Positions 34,591 to 44,181 of a stretch of 64,000 nucleotides of DNA are shown here, piece by piece. The notes below the pieces were generated by a model. The model searched no databases. It was not told the origin of the DNA and saw only the letters and a list, made by a program, of their open reading frames with translations. The DNA lies in assembly GCF_003048535.1 (NCBI RefSeq), contig NZ_PIRQ01000001.1, forward strand, positions 1 to 64,000, written 5' to 3'. How positions within the stretch are numbered: the stretch's first letter is position 1; every line of letters begins with the position of its first letter. The stretch comes from Campylobacter concisus. Lineage in GTDB: Bacteria > Campylobacterota > Campylobacteria > Campylobacterales > Campylobacteraceae. The translations under genes were made by a program, and so were the position numbers.

Positions 34591-35136
34591 CTATCTATTG
34601 ATGATTTGTGGGAAAGGTGTGGCTAGGGCTTTTTTGCTAAAATCTTGCGATTCGATCGTGAAATTTGTAGCAAATCTTTGAATGCCCTCTTTTTTATAAG
34701 CACGCCTTTGGATGGTAAAAAGGACTAAATTTCCGCTTTGTTTGGTGTAGCGATATATCGAGTGCTCGGCTGTTGGCACGCCATTTAGGTTTGAAAATAT
34801 CGTGATATCAAGATAAATTTCATTTGCCAGCGAGCCCTTTTTATAAGCCACTTTTATCCCTTTTGCTTTTAGCTCTTTTAGATCATTTATCTTTTGCTCG
34901 ACTGCTTGCTCTGGTGTAGCGTCAAATTTAAGCGTATTTAGCGATAGCATGTAGCTAAAACTATCTAGCTTCTCACCAGGCAGTAAGTACTCCTGAGTGA
35001 ATAAATTTGGCACAGGCTTAGCTGAATATGCTAGTGAATATAGTCTGTTGTCAAATTTTATCTGCATCGGCTCAAAATACTGAGTTGCTGCGAGCAAGAG
35101 CGCTGGCAAAGTGATAAATGCTAAAAATTTCTTCAT
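34591..35136 (-). CDS. Exported hypothetical protein (181 aa)
   Basis: A signal peptide (MKKFLAFITLPALLLA) precedes a mixed-structure domain: YFEPMQIKFDNRLYSLAYSAKP, a LKELKAKGIKVAYKKG stretch, and strand-rich text. The family is not recognised. It is the distal gene of glmM-lspA-TM2-hemJ-this gene, with a 9-nt gap from hemJ, so it is co-transcribed with envelope genes. Confidence 0.7.
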   Translation of the reverse strand: MKKFLAFITLPALLLAATQYFEPMQIKFDNRLYSLAYSAKPVPNLFTQEYLLPGEKLDSFSYMLSLNTLKFDATPEQAVEQKINDLKELKAKGIKVAYKKGSLANEIYLDITIFSNLNGVPTAEHSIYRYTKQSGNLVLFTIQRRAYKKEGIQRFATNFTIESQDFSKKALATPFPQIINR

Positions 35137-35145
35137 TAAATTCCC

Positions 35146-35580
35146 TTAAAATGGATTTACTATCATTACCCAGATGATGATGAGCATCGCGATAGTTGGC
35201 ACTTCGTTGTAAGCTCTAAAGAAGATGCCACTTTTGTTACAGCGCTTTTCTTTGAGCTGCTTCATGTAGCGTCCAAGGTCTAGGTGATAGATAGCCATTA
35301 AGATGACAACTAAAATTTTGACGTGGATGTGACCAGTTTTTATAAGATCAGGCATCGCGATAAGTATCAAAATGCCAGTAACAAATGAGCCAATGAGTGC
35401 GACCCAACCGATGTAGTGATACATCTTGTACTCCATCACCTCAACCACTTTTATAAAGTCAGGTTTGTCCATGTTTTCTACGTGATAAACGTAGAGTCTT
35501 GGCTGATAAAACAGCACTGCCATCCACGAGATGAAAAACAAATAGTGGAGGTATTTTAAGTAAAGATAATATTCTGCCAT
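35146..35580 (-). CDS. hemJ: Protoporphyrinogen IX oxidase HemJ
   Basis: The 144-residue membrane protein has about four helices and the HemJ pattern YLKYLHYLFFISWMAVLFYQPRLYVYHVE near the start, where the conserved His and Arg lie, plus HVKILVVILMAIYHLDLGRYMK. HemJ oxidises protoporphyrinogen IX in haem synthesis in bacteria without HemG/HemY. It sits 9 nt after the TM2 gene. Confidence 0.88.
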   Translation of the reverse strand: MAEYYLYLKYLHYLFFISWMAVLFYQPRLYVYHVENMDKPDFIKVVEVMEYKMYHYIGWVALIGSFVTGILILIAMPDLIKTGHIHVKILVVILMAIYHLDLGRYMKQLKEKRCNKSGIFFRAYNEVPTIAMLIIIWVMIVNPF

Positions 35581-35589
35581 AACGTCTCC

Positions 35590-35952
35590 TTATCTAAAAA
35601 GTATCTCTTTTCTAGCTTCAAATTCAGCCTTGCTGATCGCACCACTCTCAAAAAGCTCGTAAAGCCTTTTTAAGTCATCTTCTTTGTCTTTTAGTTTTAG
35701 TCTCTCTTTTAGTTCGACTTTTTGTAAATTTTTCTCGACATAAGCACCAACTAAAAATGCATCGATAAGCCACCAAATGCCCCAGATAGCTAAGAATGGT
35801 ATGCCTATAATGAAATAAAACGTAGAGTAGCCAACAAAAAATAGTCCCATCATCAAAAAGCCAGTGATAAATTTACCAAGGTAAATTCTATGCGCTCCAA
35901 GCCAGCCAGTAAGTAGCCAAAGCGCGTATGCGACGTAGATATTATTTCCCAC
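35590..35952 (-). CDS. TM2-domain protein with C-terminal SHOCT motif
   Basis: Residues about 5-75 form a TM2 domain (LWLLTGWLGAHRIYLGKFITGFL, then a second helix and WWLIDAFLVG). After a charged linker, residues 90-120 read DLKRLYELFESGAISKAEFEARKEILF, a SHOCT-type short helical motif. Function unknown. The gene overlaps lspA by 11 nt and precedes hemJ by 9 nt. Confidence 0.82.
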   Translation of the reverse strand: MGNNIYVAYALWLLTGWLGAHRIYLGKFITGFLMMGLFFVGYSTFYFIIGIPFLAIWGIWWLIDAFLVGAYVEKNLQKVELKERLKLKDKEDDLKRLYELFESGAISKAEFEARKEILFR

Positions 35953-36394
35953 TCTCTCTCCTTTTTCTAAAACTTTGCCAAAGTATCATCACGACGCAAA
36001 GATCGATCATCGCGTCAGCGAAGTTAAAGACCGCAAAGTTAAACCACTTGTGCCAAAAGACGTAATCCACGACGCCGCCATGGATAAATCTATCTGTGAT
36101 ATTTGAGCTGCCAGCTCCTAGCAAAGCTCCAAGCCAAATGGCATGCGAGCAAAGCAGTTTTTTCTCAACAACTAGATAGACAAAAACGCCTAAAATGAGG
36201 GCGATCTGGATAAATTTCAGCCACTCATCTAAAAAGGCTAACATCGAAAATGCAACGCCCTTATTATATGTAAGAACTAGCGAAAAAAACTCTCCGTCCC
36301 ACGAAAAGCCATCTATAAATATCATTTTTATCGCTTGATCAACGATAAAAATGACGAAAAACGCGATGAAAAATTTGACTAAGTTTTTACGCAT
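35942..36394 (-). CDS. lspA: Lipoprotein signal peptidase (signal peptidase II)
   Basis: LspA cleaves prolipoproteins after lipidation. The 150-residue, four-helix protein shows [34 protein letters not shown] (first catalytic Asp) and [15 protein letters not shown] (second catalytic Asp). It overlaps glmM by 8 nt and the TM2 gene by 11 nt. Confidence 0.96.
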   Translation of the reverse strand: MRKNLVKFFIAFFVIFIVDQAIKMIFIDGFSWDGEFFSLVLTYNKGVAFSMLAFLDEWLKFIQIALILGVFVYLVVEKKLLCSHAIWLGALLGAGSSNITDRFIHGGVVDYVFWHKWFNFAVFNFADAMIDLCVVMILWQSFRKRRESGK

Positions 36395-37727
36395 TTAAGG
36401 CTTTTATGAAAAATTTCTCAACTTCATCCATGCGTTTTTCAACTAAAGTTTGATTTTTACCCTCAAGCAAAAGTCTGATCAAATTTTCAGTGCCAGAGTA
36501 TCTAAAGAGCGATCTTATGCCTTCTTTTGCAAGGCTAGCCTCAAGCTCTTTTAGCCCCTCTATCTTATCAAGCGGCTTTTTCTCTGTGATCTTTAAATTT
36601 AGCAAAATTTGCGGATACGGCTTTAGCTCGCCAAAAATTTCACTAGCTTTTTTGCCTTTTTTAAGCATCATCGCAACAACTTGCATTGAGGTAACAAGGC
36701 CGTCGCCAGTTTTGGCATAGTCGTTAAATATCACGTGACCGCTTTGCTCACCGCCAAAATTTATACCATTTTCTTTCATCATTTCAAGCACATATTTATC
36801 GCCTACATTTGAGCGAAGCAGCTTGATCTTGCGAGCTTTTAGATAGTCATCAAGTGCGGCGTTACTCATTACCGTAGCTACGACAGCTCCACCTTTTAGC
36901 GCCTTTTGCTCGTTTAAAAATGCAGCTAGTGAGCCAAGTATCGCATCGCCATGCACAACTTCGCCGTTTTCGTCAACTACTACAAGCCTATCAGCATCGC
37001 CGTCAAATGCAAAGCCGATGTCGGCACGAAGCCTTTTTACCTCGCTTGCTAGGTCCTCTGGATGAAGTGCGCCACAGTTTTGGTTGATATTGCTACCATT
37101 TGGTTCGTCGTTTATGACGATGACATCGGCTCCAAGCTCGCTAAATACAGTTGGTGCGACCTTGTAAGCAGCGCCATTTGCTACGTCTAAAACTACTCGT
37201 AAATTTTTTAAATTTAACTCTTTTGGGAATGAATTTTTTATCTGCACGATATATCTGCCAATAACATCGTCGATCCTCTTGTTTGCACCGATCTCTGTCA
37301 TCGTCTTTTGGGCGTTTGCGATGAGCTCATCGTCGTAGAAGATTTTTTCTATCTCAGCCTCTATTGTCTCATCAAGCTTGTTGCCAAAGCTATCAAAAAA
37401 TTTGATGCCGTTGTCGTAGTATGGGTTGTGTGAGGCGCTTATCATGATGCCAGCGTCACAGCGCATATTTTCTGTTAAAAATGCGATCGCAGGTGTTGGC
37501 ATAGGGCCTATTTGAAGGACGTTGTAGCCAACTGCAGTCAGCCCCGCAACGATGGCAGTTTCGATCATATAGCCGCTTTTTCTAGTATCTTTTCCAACCA
37601 AAATCACATTTGTAGCTGAGGTCTTTCTAAAGTAAATTCCAGCTGCCATTGCAAGACGCATAGATGTTTGAGCCGAAAGCTTCTCGCCAGCTTTTCCACG
37701 AACTCCATCCGTTCCAAATAGTTTCAT
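36387..37727 (-). CDS. glmM: Phosphoglucosamine mutase
   Basis: GlmM converts glucosamine-6-phosphate to glucosamine-1-phosphate for UDP-GlcNAc. The 446 residues start [17 protein letters not shown] and show the phosphoserine loop [17 protein letters not shown], the metal loop [10 protein letters not shown], the sugar loop [11 protein letters not shown] and the phosphate loop [13 protein letters not shown]. First gene of the five-gene envelope operon, divergent from rpsT. Confidence 0.97.
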   Translation of the reverse strand: MKLFGTDGVRGKAGEKLSAQTSMRLAMAAGIYFRKTSATNVILVGKDTRKSGYMIETAIVAGLTAVGYNVLQIGPMPTPAIAFLTENMRCDAGIMISASHNPYYDNGIKFFDSFGNKLDETIEAEIEKIFYDDELIANAQKTMTEIGANKRIDDVIGRYIVQIKNSFPKELNLKNLRVVLDVANGAAYKVAPTVFSELGADVIVINDEPNGSNINQNCGALHPEDLASEVKRLRADIGFAFDGDADRLVVVDENGEVVHGDAILGSLAAFLNEQKALKGGAVVATVMSNAALDDYLKARKIKLLRSNVGDKYVLEMMKENGINFGGEQSGHVIFNDYAKTGDGLVTSMQVVAMMLKKGKKASEIFGELKPYPQILLNLKITEKKPLDKIEGLKELEASLAKEGIRSLFRYSGTENLIRLLLEGKNQTLVEKRMDEVEKFFIKALNA

Positions 37728-37847
37728 AAATTTATCCTTTTTATTATAAAATTGTGCTATTTTATCAGAATTTACCTAATTTAAAATCTAAAATTTTACT
37801 TTCATTAAGGATGACTTAAATTAAGGTTAAATTTATTATATCTTTAA

Positions 37848-37853
37848 TATAAT
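37848..37853 (+). promoter_or_regulatory. -10 box of rpsT
   Basis: TATAAT lies 31 nt before the rpsT start, followed by an AAAAAGG ribosome site. Confidence 0.6.
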
Positions 37854-37884
37854 CACCGACTAAAATTATTCAAAAAGGTATATT

Positions 37885-38154
37885 ATGGCAAACCATAAAT
37901 CTGCTGAAAAAAGAGCTAGACAAACTATAAAAAGAACAGAAAGAAACAGATTTTACCGCACTAGACTTAAAAATATCACAAAAGCAGTGCGTATAGCTGT
38001 AGAAGCTAAAGATCTAAATGCTGCAAATGAAGCTTTAAAAGTTGCTAACAAAAGCATCCACAGCTTCGTAAGTAGAGGCTTTTTGAAGAAGCAAACTGCT
38101 GCTCGCCGCGTTAGTCGTCTTGCACAATTAGTAAATACTCTAAAAGCTGCTTAA
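37885..38154 (+). CDS. rpsT: Small ribosomal subunit protein S20
   Basis: The basic 89-residue protein [30 protein letters not shown].. with [24 protein letters not shown] is S20. prfA starts 13 nt downstream, so the two are probably co-transcribed. Confidence 0.98.
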   Translation: MANHKSAEKRARQTIKRTERNRFYRTRLKNITKAVRIAVEAKDLNAANEALKVANKSIHSFVSRGFLKKQTAARRVSRLAQLVNTLKAA

Positions 38155-38167
38155 TTTATAAAATTTA

Positions 38168-39235
38168 ATGTTTGCTGATAAACTTCATCCATTTTTGGAT
38201 CGCTATAATGAAATTTCTGCTCTTCTTAGCGATCCAAATATAGCAAACGATATCGAAAAGATGACAAAGCTCTCAAAAGAGCAATCATCTATCGAGCCAG
38301 TCGCAACTGCTGCAAAAAAATATCTACAAATTCTAAACGACATCGACGAGAACAAAGCCCTGCTTGAGGACACTGAACTTGGCGAGCTTGCAAAAGATGA
38401 GCTTAAAAATTTAGAAATTTCAAGAGAGAAGCTTGAAGAAGAGATCAAAATTTTACTTCTTCCAAAAGATCCAAACGATGATAAAAATATATTTTTAGAA
38501 ATTCGCGCAGGTACTGGTGGCGATGAGGCTGCACTATTTGTTGGAGATCTTTTTAATGCTTACATTAGATATGCGGAGCTTCGAGGATATAAATTTGAGA
38601 TCGTTAGCCAAAGCGAGGGTAACACTGGCGGCTTTAAAGAGATCATAGTGCTTATAAAAGGTAAAGGTGCTTACTCGAGGCTAAAATTTGAAGGTGGCAC
38701 GCATAGAGTTCAGCGTGTGCCAGAGACCGAGAGCCAGGGCAGGGTGCACACTTCGGCTGTTACTGTGGCTATTATGCCAGAGGTCGAGGATAGTGAGATC
38801 GAGATCAATCCAAATGATATAAGAGTCGATGTGATGAGAAGCTCGGGCCATGGCGGTCAGTCAGTAAATACAACCGATAGCGCCGTTAGGATCACACATA
38901 TACCAACAGGCCTTGTTGTCACAAACCAAGATGGCAAGAGCCAACACAAAAACAAAGAAGCTGCGATGAAGGTGCTAAAGGCTAGACTTTATGAGCTTCA
39001 AGAGCAAGAGAGGCTTGCAAAAGAGACTAGCGAGCGAAAGAGCCAAGTTGGCACCGGAGATCGTTCTGGCAGGATAAGGACATACAACTATCCGCAAAAC
39101 CGCATAAGTGATCACCGTATAAATTTAACACTTTATCGCCTTGATGCGATTATGGCTGCGGGATTATTTGACGAGATCATCGAGCCACTTATTACGCATT
39201 ATCAAGCTGAAGCCATGCTTGAAGCTGGCATCTAA
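38168..39235 (+). CDS. prfA: Peptide chain release factor 1
   Basis: RF1 reads UAA and UAG. The 355 residues include [22 protein letters not shown], the GGQ catalytic motif in [24 protein letters not shown], and the class-typical [25 protein letters not shown]. The anticodon-like PxT region [18 protein letters not shown] is seen, as expected for RF1. Length is normal. Confidence 0.97.
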   Translation: MFADKLHPFLDRYNEISALLSDPNIANDIEKMTKLSKEQSSIEPVATAAKKYLQILNDIDENKALLEDTELGELAKDELKNLEISREKLEEEIKILLLPKDPNDDKNIFLEIRAGTGGDEAALFVGDLFNAYIRYAELRGYKFEIVSQSEGNTGGFKEIIVLIKGKGAYSRLKFEGGTHRVQRVPETESQGRVHTSAVTVAIMPEVEDSEIEINPNDIRVDVMRSSGHGGQSVNTTDSAVRITHIPTGLVVTNQDGKSQHKNKEAAMKVLKARLYELQEQERLAKETSERKSQVGTGDRSGRIRTYNYPQNRISDHRINLTLYRLDAIMAAGLFDEIIEPLITHYQAEAMLEAGI

Positions 39236-39368
39236 ACTGCTCTCCAAAATTTCTATTTCTATCTTTTAAATTTATAAAATATCTGTGGTTATAAGTAATA
39301 CTAAATATTATTTTTTATAGATTTTTATGTAAATAATAGAAATTAAAATTTTTTATATAATTATTTTA

Positions 39369-39392
39369 AATGCCTATTTTAGGTATTTTTAG
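39369..39392 (+). terminator. Possible terminator of rpsT-prfA
   Basis: AAATGCCTA and TAGGTATTT pair over 9 bp (one G-T) with a TTT loop and a short T-run. It lies 130 nt after prfA in AT-rich DNA. Confidence 0.35.
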
Positions 39393-39506
39393 TATTTTAA
39401 ATTTATATTTTTGATATTAATAAATTCCACTAATTGGTTTTAAGCTTTAATTAAAAATGTTCCTTTACAATTACGAAAATCTTTTAAATTAAAACAAGGA
39501 GAAAAT

Positions 39507-39926
39507 ATGTCAATAAGTGCAAGAAATCAATTAAATGTTGAAATTTCTGAAGTAAGAACAGGTACGGTAAATTCGCTAATAGCTGGCAAACTAGCAGGTG
39601 GTGAAGTGCTAAAAGCAACTATTACAGTTGATAGCGAGAAAGCTCTTGATCTAAAAGTTGGTAAAAAAGCTATATTTTTATTCAAAGCTTCAAGCGTTAT
39701 CGTTTCAAAAGACGATAGCATCAAATTAAGTGCCACAAACCAAATAAAAGGCACTGTAAGCGAGATAAAAGATGGAGCTGTAAATGCAGAGGTGATTATC
39801 GATGCAAATAGTAGCAAAATTTCAGCTATCATCACAAAAGAGTCTGTTGGTAACCTGGCTCTAAAAGTAGGCGATAATGTAACCGCAATCATAAAAGCAA
39901 CTCAAATCATAGTTGGTGTTAAATAA
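39507..39926 (+). CDS. Di-Mop (TOBE) molybdate-binding protein
   Basis: The 139-residue protein is two tandem Mop/TOBE domains. Residues 1-68 (MSISARNQLNVEISEVRTGTVNS.. KKAIFLFKASSVIVS) and 72-138 (KLSATNQIKGTVSEIKDGAVNAE.. DNVTAIIKATQIIVGV) repeat the same pattern. Such molbindins bind molybdate or tungstate, or serve as the effector part of ModE. No HTH domain and no mod genes adjoin it, so a cytoplasmic oxyanion store or sensor is the best guess. It has an AAGGAG site and its own terminator. Confidence 0.85.
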   Translation: MSISARNQLNVEISEVRTGTVNSLIAGKLAGGEVLKATITVDSEKALDLKVGKKAIFLFKASSVIVSKDDSIKLSATNQIKGTVSEIKDGAVNAEVIIDANSSKISAIITKESVGNLALKVGDNVTAIIKATQIIVGVK

Positions 39927-39929
39927 TTT

Positions 39930-39949
39930 ACGGAGCAATTTTGCTCCGT
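39930..39949 (+). terminator. Terminator of the di-Mop gene
   Basis: ACGGAGCAA-TT-TTGCTCCGT is a perfect 9-bp hairpin directly after the stop, followed by TCTCC. Confidence 0.65.
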
Positions 39950-40090
39950 TCTCCTAACTAAATTCCATTCTTAAGCTAAGATCTAAAATACTATAAAATT
40001 TATCAACGAAATTATAAATTTAAATAAGTCGTAGTGAATATTTTTTAGAAAATTTATAGCTAAAATTTATATTATTTTTTTACTTTTATA

Positions 40091-40323
40091 GCCTATCCGC
40101 CATTTTAAGCAGAGCATGGCACGCCAAAGGTTCACCAAAACAATAGGCGGCCAAATATCAACACAAAAGCCCAAGTCATAAGCTCTCAAATGGCTATACC
40201 TATACCAAATTTATATGCATCTGGCAAGAATGTAGGTGGCGTTCATGAGCCATCCGTCTAGGCCCAGTCACGATAACTGACCGCTTGACATTTAGCATGA
40301 TCACTACTGAGAGTATCAGTTAA
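40091..40323 (+). pseudogene. C-terminal wreck of a flavocytochrome c/fumarate-reductase-type flavoprotein
   Basis: Translated with two frame changes, the plus strand reads EHGTPKVHQ (compare the substrate-loop HHTMGG region), INTKAQVISSQMAIPIPNLYAS-GKNVGGVHE, then IRLGPVTITDRLTFSMIT. This order matches the C-terminus of FAD-binding flavocytochrome c proteins (..GLYAAGE..GGVHGANRLGS.AITDCLTFG..IAG). Key glycines and the Arg-Leu-Gly motif survive, but stops and frameshifts break it. Most of the gene is missing. Confidence 0.65.
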
Positions 40324-40327
40324 AAAG

Positions 40328-40352
40328 ATGTGGCAGGCGTTTGCTTGCCACT
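40328..40352. terminator. Hairpin between the flavoprotein wreck and the winged-helix gene
   Basis: GTGGCAGGC and GCTTGCCAC pair over 9 bp with one mismatch. It abuts the stop of the minus-strand winged-helix gene and could serve either side. Confidence 0.4.
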
Positions 40353-40578
40353 ATAAATTTTTAAATCTATAAACTCCGTTTTTCACTCGCTCGAAAATTT
40401 TCTTCTCTTCAAGTAGCTTAAAAGTATTTATTACGGTTGGTTTGCTCACATCTAGCTTTTCACAAATTTCTGAAATTTTTACTACAATAAAGCCATTTTC
40501 ATCACAGCTTTTAACTAGCAAATTTATAATTTCTACCTTTTTCTCGCCAATGATTGCCTTATAAATTTCTTCATTCAT
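40351..40578 (-). CDS. Small winged-helix DNA-binding protein (75 aa)
   Basis: The whole protein is one winged helix: helix KVEIINLLVKSC, helix-turn-helix KISEICEKLDVSKPTVINTFKLLEEKKI, wing FERVKNGVYRF. It resembles the DNA-binding part of RepL-like and MarR/GntR-type regulators, with no effector domain. It starts 1 nt after the dgkA stop, so it is likely co-transcribed. Target unknown. Confidence 0.7.
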   Translation of the reverse strand: MNEEIYKAIIGEKKVEIINLLVKSCDENGFIVVKISEICEKLDVSKPTVINTFKLLEEKKIFERVKNGVYRFKNL

Positions 40579-40579
40579 G

Positions 40580-40948
40580 CTAGCTCCAAATTTTATATCC
40601 TATTGCCACGCACCAAAGTGCGCCACATAAGAAATTTGCGATCATCACAGCTGCACTTCCTGCATCTTTTGCCGCTTTTGCTAAGGCGTGATAGTCTGGG
40701 CTTGCAAGATCAGTTACTCGCTCTATGCCAGAGTTTAGGCACTCGCAAACTAGCACAAATGCCATGCTAAAGATCAAAAATAGATTAAAAACAAGGCCAA
40801 AATTCCAAAAAAATAGCGGTAGTGTTGCTAATAAAAATATGCAAATTTCTATCCTAAAGCTCTTTTCGTTTTTGAAAATTTCAGCCAAACCCTCTCTCGC
40901 GTAGCCAAAATTTTTAAAAAATTTATACTCTGGCTGGTTTCTCATAAT
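40580..40948 (-). CDS. dgkA: Diacylglycerol kinase DgkA
   Basis: DgkA recycles diacylglycerol to phosphatidic acid at the inner membrane. The protein has GYAREGLAEIFKNEKSFRIE at the N-terminus, three helices and the catalytic signature CECLNSGIERVTDLASPDYHALAKAAKDAGSAAV. ATG at 40948 is chosen (MRNQPEYKFF) because AAAAAGGAAA lies 4-5 nt upstream. The longer frame from 40972 runs to the edge of the xth promoter. This gives 122 residues, normal for DgkA. Confidence 0.93.
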   Translation of the reverse strand: MMRNQPEYKFFKNFGYAREGLAEIFKNEKSFRIEICIFLLATLPLFFWNFGLVFNLFLIFSMAFVLVCECLNSGIERVTDLASPDYHALAKAAKDAGSAAVMIANFLCGALWCVAIGYKIWS

Positions 40949-40975
40949 TTTCCTTTTTGCGATTTTTGGCATAAT

Positions 40976-40981
40976 TATAAT
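40976..40981 (+). promoter_or_regulatory. -10 box of xth
   Basis: TATAAT lies 17 nt before the TTG start of xth. The distance is short, so the transcript leader would be about 10-12 nt. Confidence 0.45.
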
Positions 40982-40998
40982 TAAAAAAAGGATGAAAT

Positions 40999-41757
40999 TT
41001 GAAACTTATTAGCTGGAATGTAAATGGCCTTAGAGCACTTGTAACAAAGGATGGTTTCGCGTGGCTTACGGAGCAAAAGCCTGATTTTTTAGCGCTTCAA
41101 GAGATTAAAGTTAAAGAAAGTGACGTGCCAAAAGAAATTTATAATCTTGGCTTTAAAGATATAAGTGTAAACTCGGGTGAGAGAGCCGGATACTCTGGGG
41201 TGATGAGCCTAGCAAATTTTGACATTTCTACACAAAAGGCAGATTTTTTCGACGACACGGAGGGGCGAGTTTTAGAGCATAGATTTGGCGATATTGTACT
41301 TTTTAATATCTATTTTCCAAACGGACAAAAGGATGACGAGCGCCTAGCCTATAAAATGGACTTTTACGAGAAATTTCTAGCTTACTGCAAAGAGCTTATA
41401 AAAAGCGGCAAAGAAGTGATATTTTGTGGCGATGTAAATACTGCTCACCGTGAGATCGACCTTAAAAATCCAAAGGCAAATGCCAAAACTTCTGGCTTTT
41501 TACCTATCGAGCGAGCGTGGATAGATGAGGTGCTAAAAAGTGGTTTTATAGATACTTTTAGAGCCATAAATGGCGACGTAGCGGACGCTTACTCGTGGTG
41601 GAGCTACCGCTTTAATGCAAGGGCTAAAAACGTCGGCTGGAGAATTGATTATTTCTTTATTTCGCAAGGATTAAAAGATAGACTAAAAGACGCATTTATC
41701 TTGCCAGAGATCACAGGCAGCGATCACTGCCCAGTTGGGATAGATATAGAAATTTAG
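40999..41757 (+). CDS. xth: Exodeoxyribonuclease III (AP endonuclease)
   Basis: Xth nicks DNA at abasic sites. The start is TTG with AAGGA 7 nt upstream, giving LISWNVNGLRA at once. The 252 residues include LALQEIKV (metal Glu), GYSGVMSL, VLFNIYFPNG, FCGDVNTAHREIDL, WWSYRFNARAKNVGWRIDYFFIS and the catalytic GSDHCPVG. Convergent with the EAL gene. Confidence 0.96.
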   Translation: MKLISWNVNGLRALVTKDGFAWLTEQKPDFLALQEIKVKESDVPKEIYNLGFKDISVNSGERAGYSGVMSLANFDISTQKADFFDDTEGRVLEHRFGDIVLFNIYFPNGQKDDERLAYKMDFYEKFLAYCKELIKSGKEVIFCGDVNTAHREIDLKNPKANAKTSGFLPIERAWIDEVLKSGFIDTFRAINGDVADAYSWWSYRFNARAKNVGWRIDYFFISQGLKDRLKDAFILPEITGSDHCPVGIDIEI

Positions 41758-41760
41758 CCA

Positions 41761-44181
41761 CTATTCCATTCTGCGTGGCTTGCCTAGTAAGAAACCTTGT
41801 GCGTAAGGTATTCCAAAATTTTTGATTTGGTTTAAAATTTCTTCTGAGCTTGCGAACTCGGCTACTATTTTGTAGCCTTGTTTTTTTGCAAAGCTTACGA
41901 TGGTTTCTACTAGAACTCTAGCATTTTCGTCAAATGGAAGCTTTTTGATTATCGAGCCATCTATCTTTATGGTGTCTATATCAAGCTCCAAAATTCGGTA
42001 GTAGTTTGAGTATCCTGAGCCAAAGTCATCAATTGAAATTTTACATCCATAACCCTTGACGCGTTTTATGAAAGAATTTACCGCAACATAGTCGCTAAGC
42101 TCTTCGCTCTCTAGCATTTCAAAGCAAATTTTATTAGGATCTTTGCACTCGATTAGTTTATTTTCTATAAGCTCTCTCATACTAGCGTCAGCTATGTCTG
42201 TATTAGATAAATTTATAGAAAACATATAATCTGGATATCTTTTAGCAAGATCAAACGCAAGACTTATCACCTTTTTGGTTATCTGCGGATATAGTTGCGT
42301 TTTCATGGCAATATCTAAAAATTCGCCCGGATAGTGTATCTTGCCATTTTGATCAATTATACGAACTAAAACTTCATAATATTTTGCTTCAGCTTCATTT
42401 TCTTCTAAGTTAAAGATGCCTTGTGCTTCTACGATGACTCTATCGTTTTCTAACGCATCTTCAATTAGCTGAACTGCCAGCTGGTTTTTGTGATATTTCA
42501 TCTCAATGGCGTCATTTTCTAGATAGTAGTAAATATTGCTACCATTTTCTATTGCGAGCTGATTTGCAAGGACTGATTGCATTAGGCGGTTAGTTTGTGG
42601 GGTATCATTTGGCAATGAAACACCAAACACCATCTTTATGCCTGGTAAATTTTCAAATTTTTCATCAATAGCGACATTTATCCTATTTGAGCCAAAATAT
42701 TCTCTTATATATTCAATATCTCTTACGATATTATCACCTTCATACCACATATAAAATGCGTCATCTTGAAATCTAAATAGCTTTGCTTTTATCTCAGAAG
42801 TATCTATGCAAAGCTTTAGTGTATCAGCTACTGCTTTTAGCATTGCATCGATAATCTTAGTTTGATAAAAGAATCTTAAAATTTTAAAATTCTTAATGCT
42901 TAAGCAAATTAGCACCCCATCTTTTTGTGCGTCTAAAATTTCAGTTAAAGCAAAGTAGTTGCCAAAGCCTGTTAGTTTATCGATTGAAGATTGTATTTTT
43001 ATTTGTTCATTTTTTTGAGTTAGTTCGTTTAGTATTAGCGTCTCTTTAGTCCTATCAAGTTTTACCGCTATATAGCCCTCAAATTTATTTTTAAAGAAAA
43101 ATGGCGAAAATTTTACCTTTTCATATAAAAAATCACCGCTTTTTGTTCTGCTTATAAGCTCATCGCTCTCCCAAGGTAGAGATTTTTGCACAGCCTCTTT
43201 TATGGATTCATAAAAGCTTTGTGGATGCATATATGATTTTAGTATTCTAGGATTTTTACCGATTACATCCTTTAGTTTGTAGCCAGTTTTTTCTTCAAAG
43301 GTTTTATTTACATATGAAATTCTATTGTCTTTGTCGCAATAGACAATAGAGCTATGATCGTTTTCAATTGTAGAACTTAGGAGTTTTATCTGTCTTAAGC
43401 GTCCTGAGGCTATTTTAATTTGAAAGAGGCCAAATGTACAAAATATTATAAATGTAAGTAAGCAGATTGTCTGAGCCATTTTTGTGTTATCCACCGCATC
43501 AGAGTGAAATTCTAGGATTTTATCTCTAAAATTTTCTAGCATATTATCAAGATGTAGCTCTTTTGCACTATTTGAGATTGTATGTAAAGTTTTTGTAGCT
43601 TGAGCTGCATAGAGTATTTTGTCTAATACGCTTTGAGCTTTTTGGTTATCTTTATACTCGTTTTTATACATTTTTATTTGCTTTGAAATTTCATCTATTA
43701 CTTCAGGACTAAGCATCAAAGCGCCTTTTATCGCATAAAATATAGGCTCAAGCTTATTTGGAAGTGCGAGATTTTGTATCTCATATTGACTTATTTGGAT
43801 ATAAGAATCTATAGATGAGTTTACATAAGCTGATCTTTGTAAAAAAAATACTTTTTTACTAAATGCATCTTTTATGTTTTGTAGATCTTTTGTTATTTCA
43901 TTTTGATGAAACAACATCATCTCATCACTAAGCATTGAAAGGTTGCTCAAATTTGTATCAAAAGAATTTATGTCAGCATTGAGTTTGTCGTAGTTTGAGA
44001 CATCATAAATATTATTTAAAGAAAAAGTTATTTCATTGTCTATAAATTTTAGATTTAAAATTCCATCATCAAATTTATGAGCCGTATCAATAGCTATATT
44101 TGCTTTATATATAAAAAATGCACTAATGAAAAATATAGCTGTTAAGACGCTAAGTATGGTTTTTATTCGTTTAGTACTCAT
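41761..44181 (-). CDS. Membrane c-di-GMP protein: sensor - PAS - degenerate GGDEF - EAL
   Basis: Of 806 residues, helix 7-25 starts a periplasmic helical sensor (about 26-230, DAHL-like). Helix about 236-255 follows, then a PAS domain (about 275-385, IVYCDKDNRISYVNKTFEEKTGYK). The GGDEF region (about 395-540) is degenerate: the motif is FQDDAF, so cyclase activity is unlikely. The EAL domain (about 555-800) keeps YEVLVR, SINLSN, CFEMLESE, IDDFGSGYSN and IKIDGS, so phosphodiesterase activity is plausible. The start overlaps the upstream haem peroxidase gene by 11 nt. It may pass a periplasmic redox or haem signal to c-di-GMP; this is inference. Confidence 0.88.
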   Translation of the reverse strand: MSTKRIKTILSVLTAIFFISAFFIYKANIAIDTAHKFDDGILNLKFIDNEITFSLNNIYDVSNYDKLNADINSFDTNLSNLSMLSDEMMLFHQNEITKDLQNIKDAFSKKVFFLQRSAYVNSSIDSYIQISQYEIQNLALPNKLEPIFYAIKGALMLSPEVIDEISKQIKMYKNEYKDNQKAQSVLDKILYAAQATKTLHTISNSAKELHLDNMLENFRDKILEFHSDAVDNTKMAQTICLLTFIIFCTFGLFQIKIASGRLRQIKLLSSTIENDHSSIVYCDKDNRISYVNKTFEEKTGYKLKDVIGKNPRILKSYMHPQSFYESIKEAVQKSLPWESDELISRTKSGDFLYEKVKFSPFFFKNKFEGYIAVKLDRTKETLILNELTQKNEQIKIQSSIDKLTGFGNYFALTEILDAQKDGVLICLSIKNFKILRFFYQTKIIDAMLKAVADTLKLCIDTSEIKAKLFRFQDDAFYMWYEGDNIVRDIEYIREYFGSNRINVAIDEKFENLPGIKMVFGVSLPNDTPQTNRLMQSVLANQLAIENGSNIYYYLENDAIEMKYHKNQLAVQLIEDALENDRVIVEAQGIFNLEENEAEAKYYEVLVRIIDQNGKIHYPGEFLDIAMKTQLYPQITKKVISLAFDLAKRYPDYMFSINLSNTDIADASMRELIENKLIECKDPNKICFEMLESEELSDYVAVNSFIKRVKGYGCKISIDDFGSGYSNYYRILELDIDTIKIDGSIIKKLPFDENARVLVETIVSFAKKQGYKIVAEFASSEEILNQIKNFGIPYAQGFLLGKPRRME

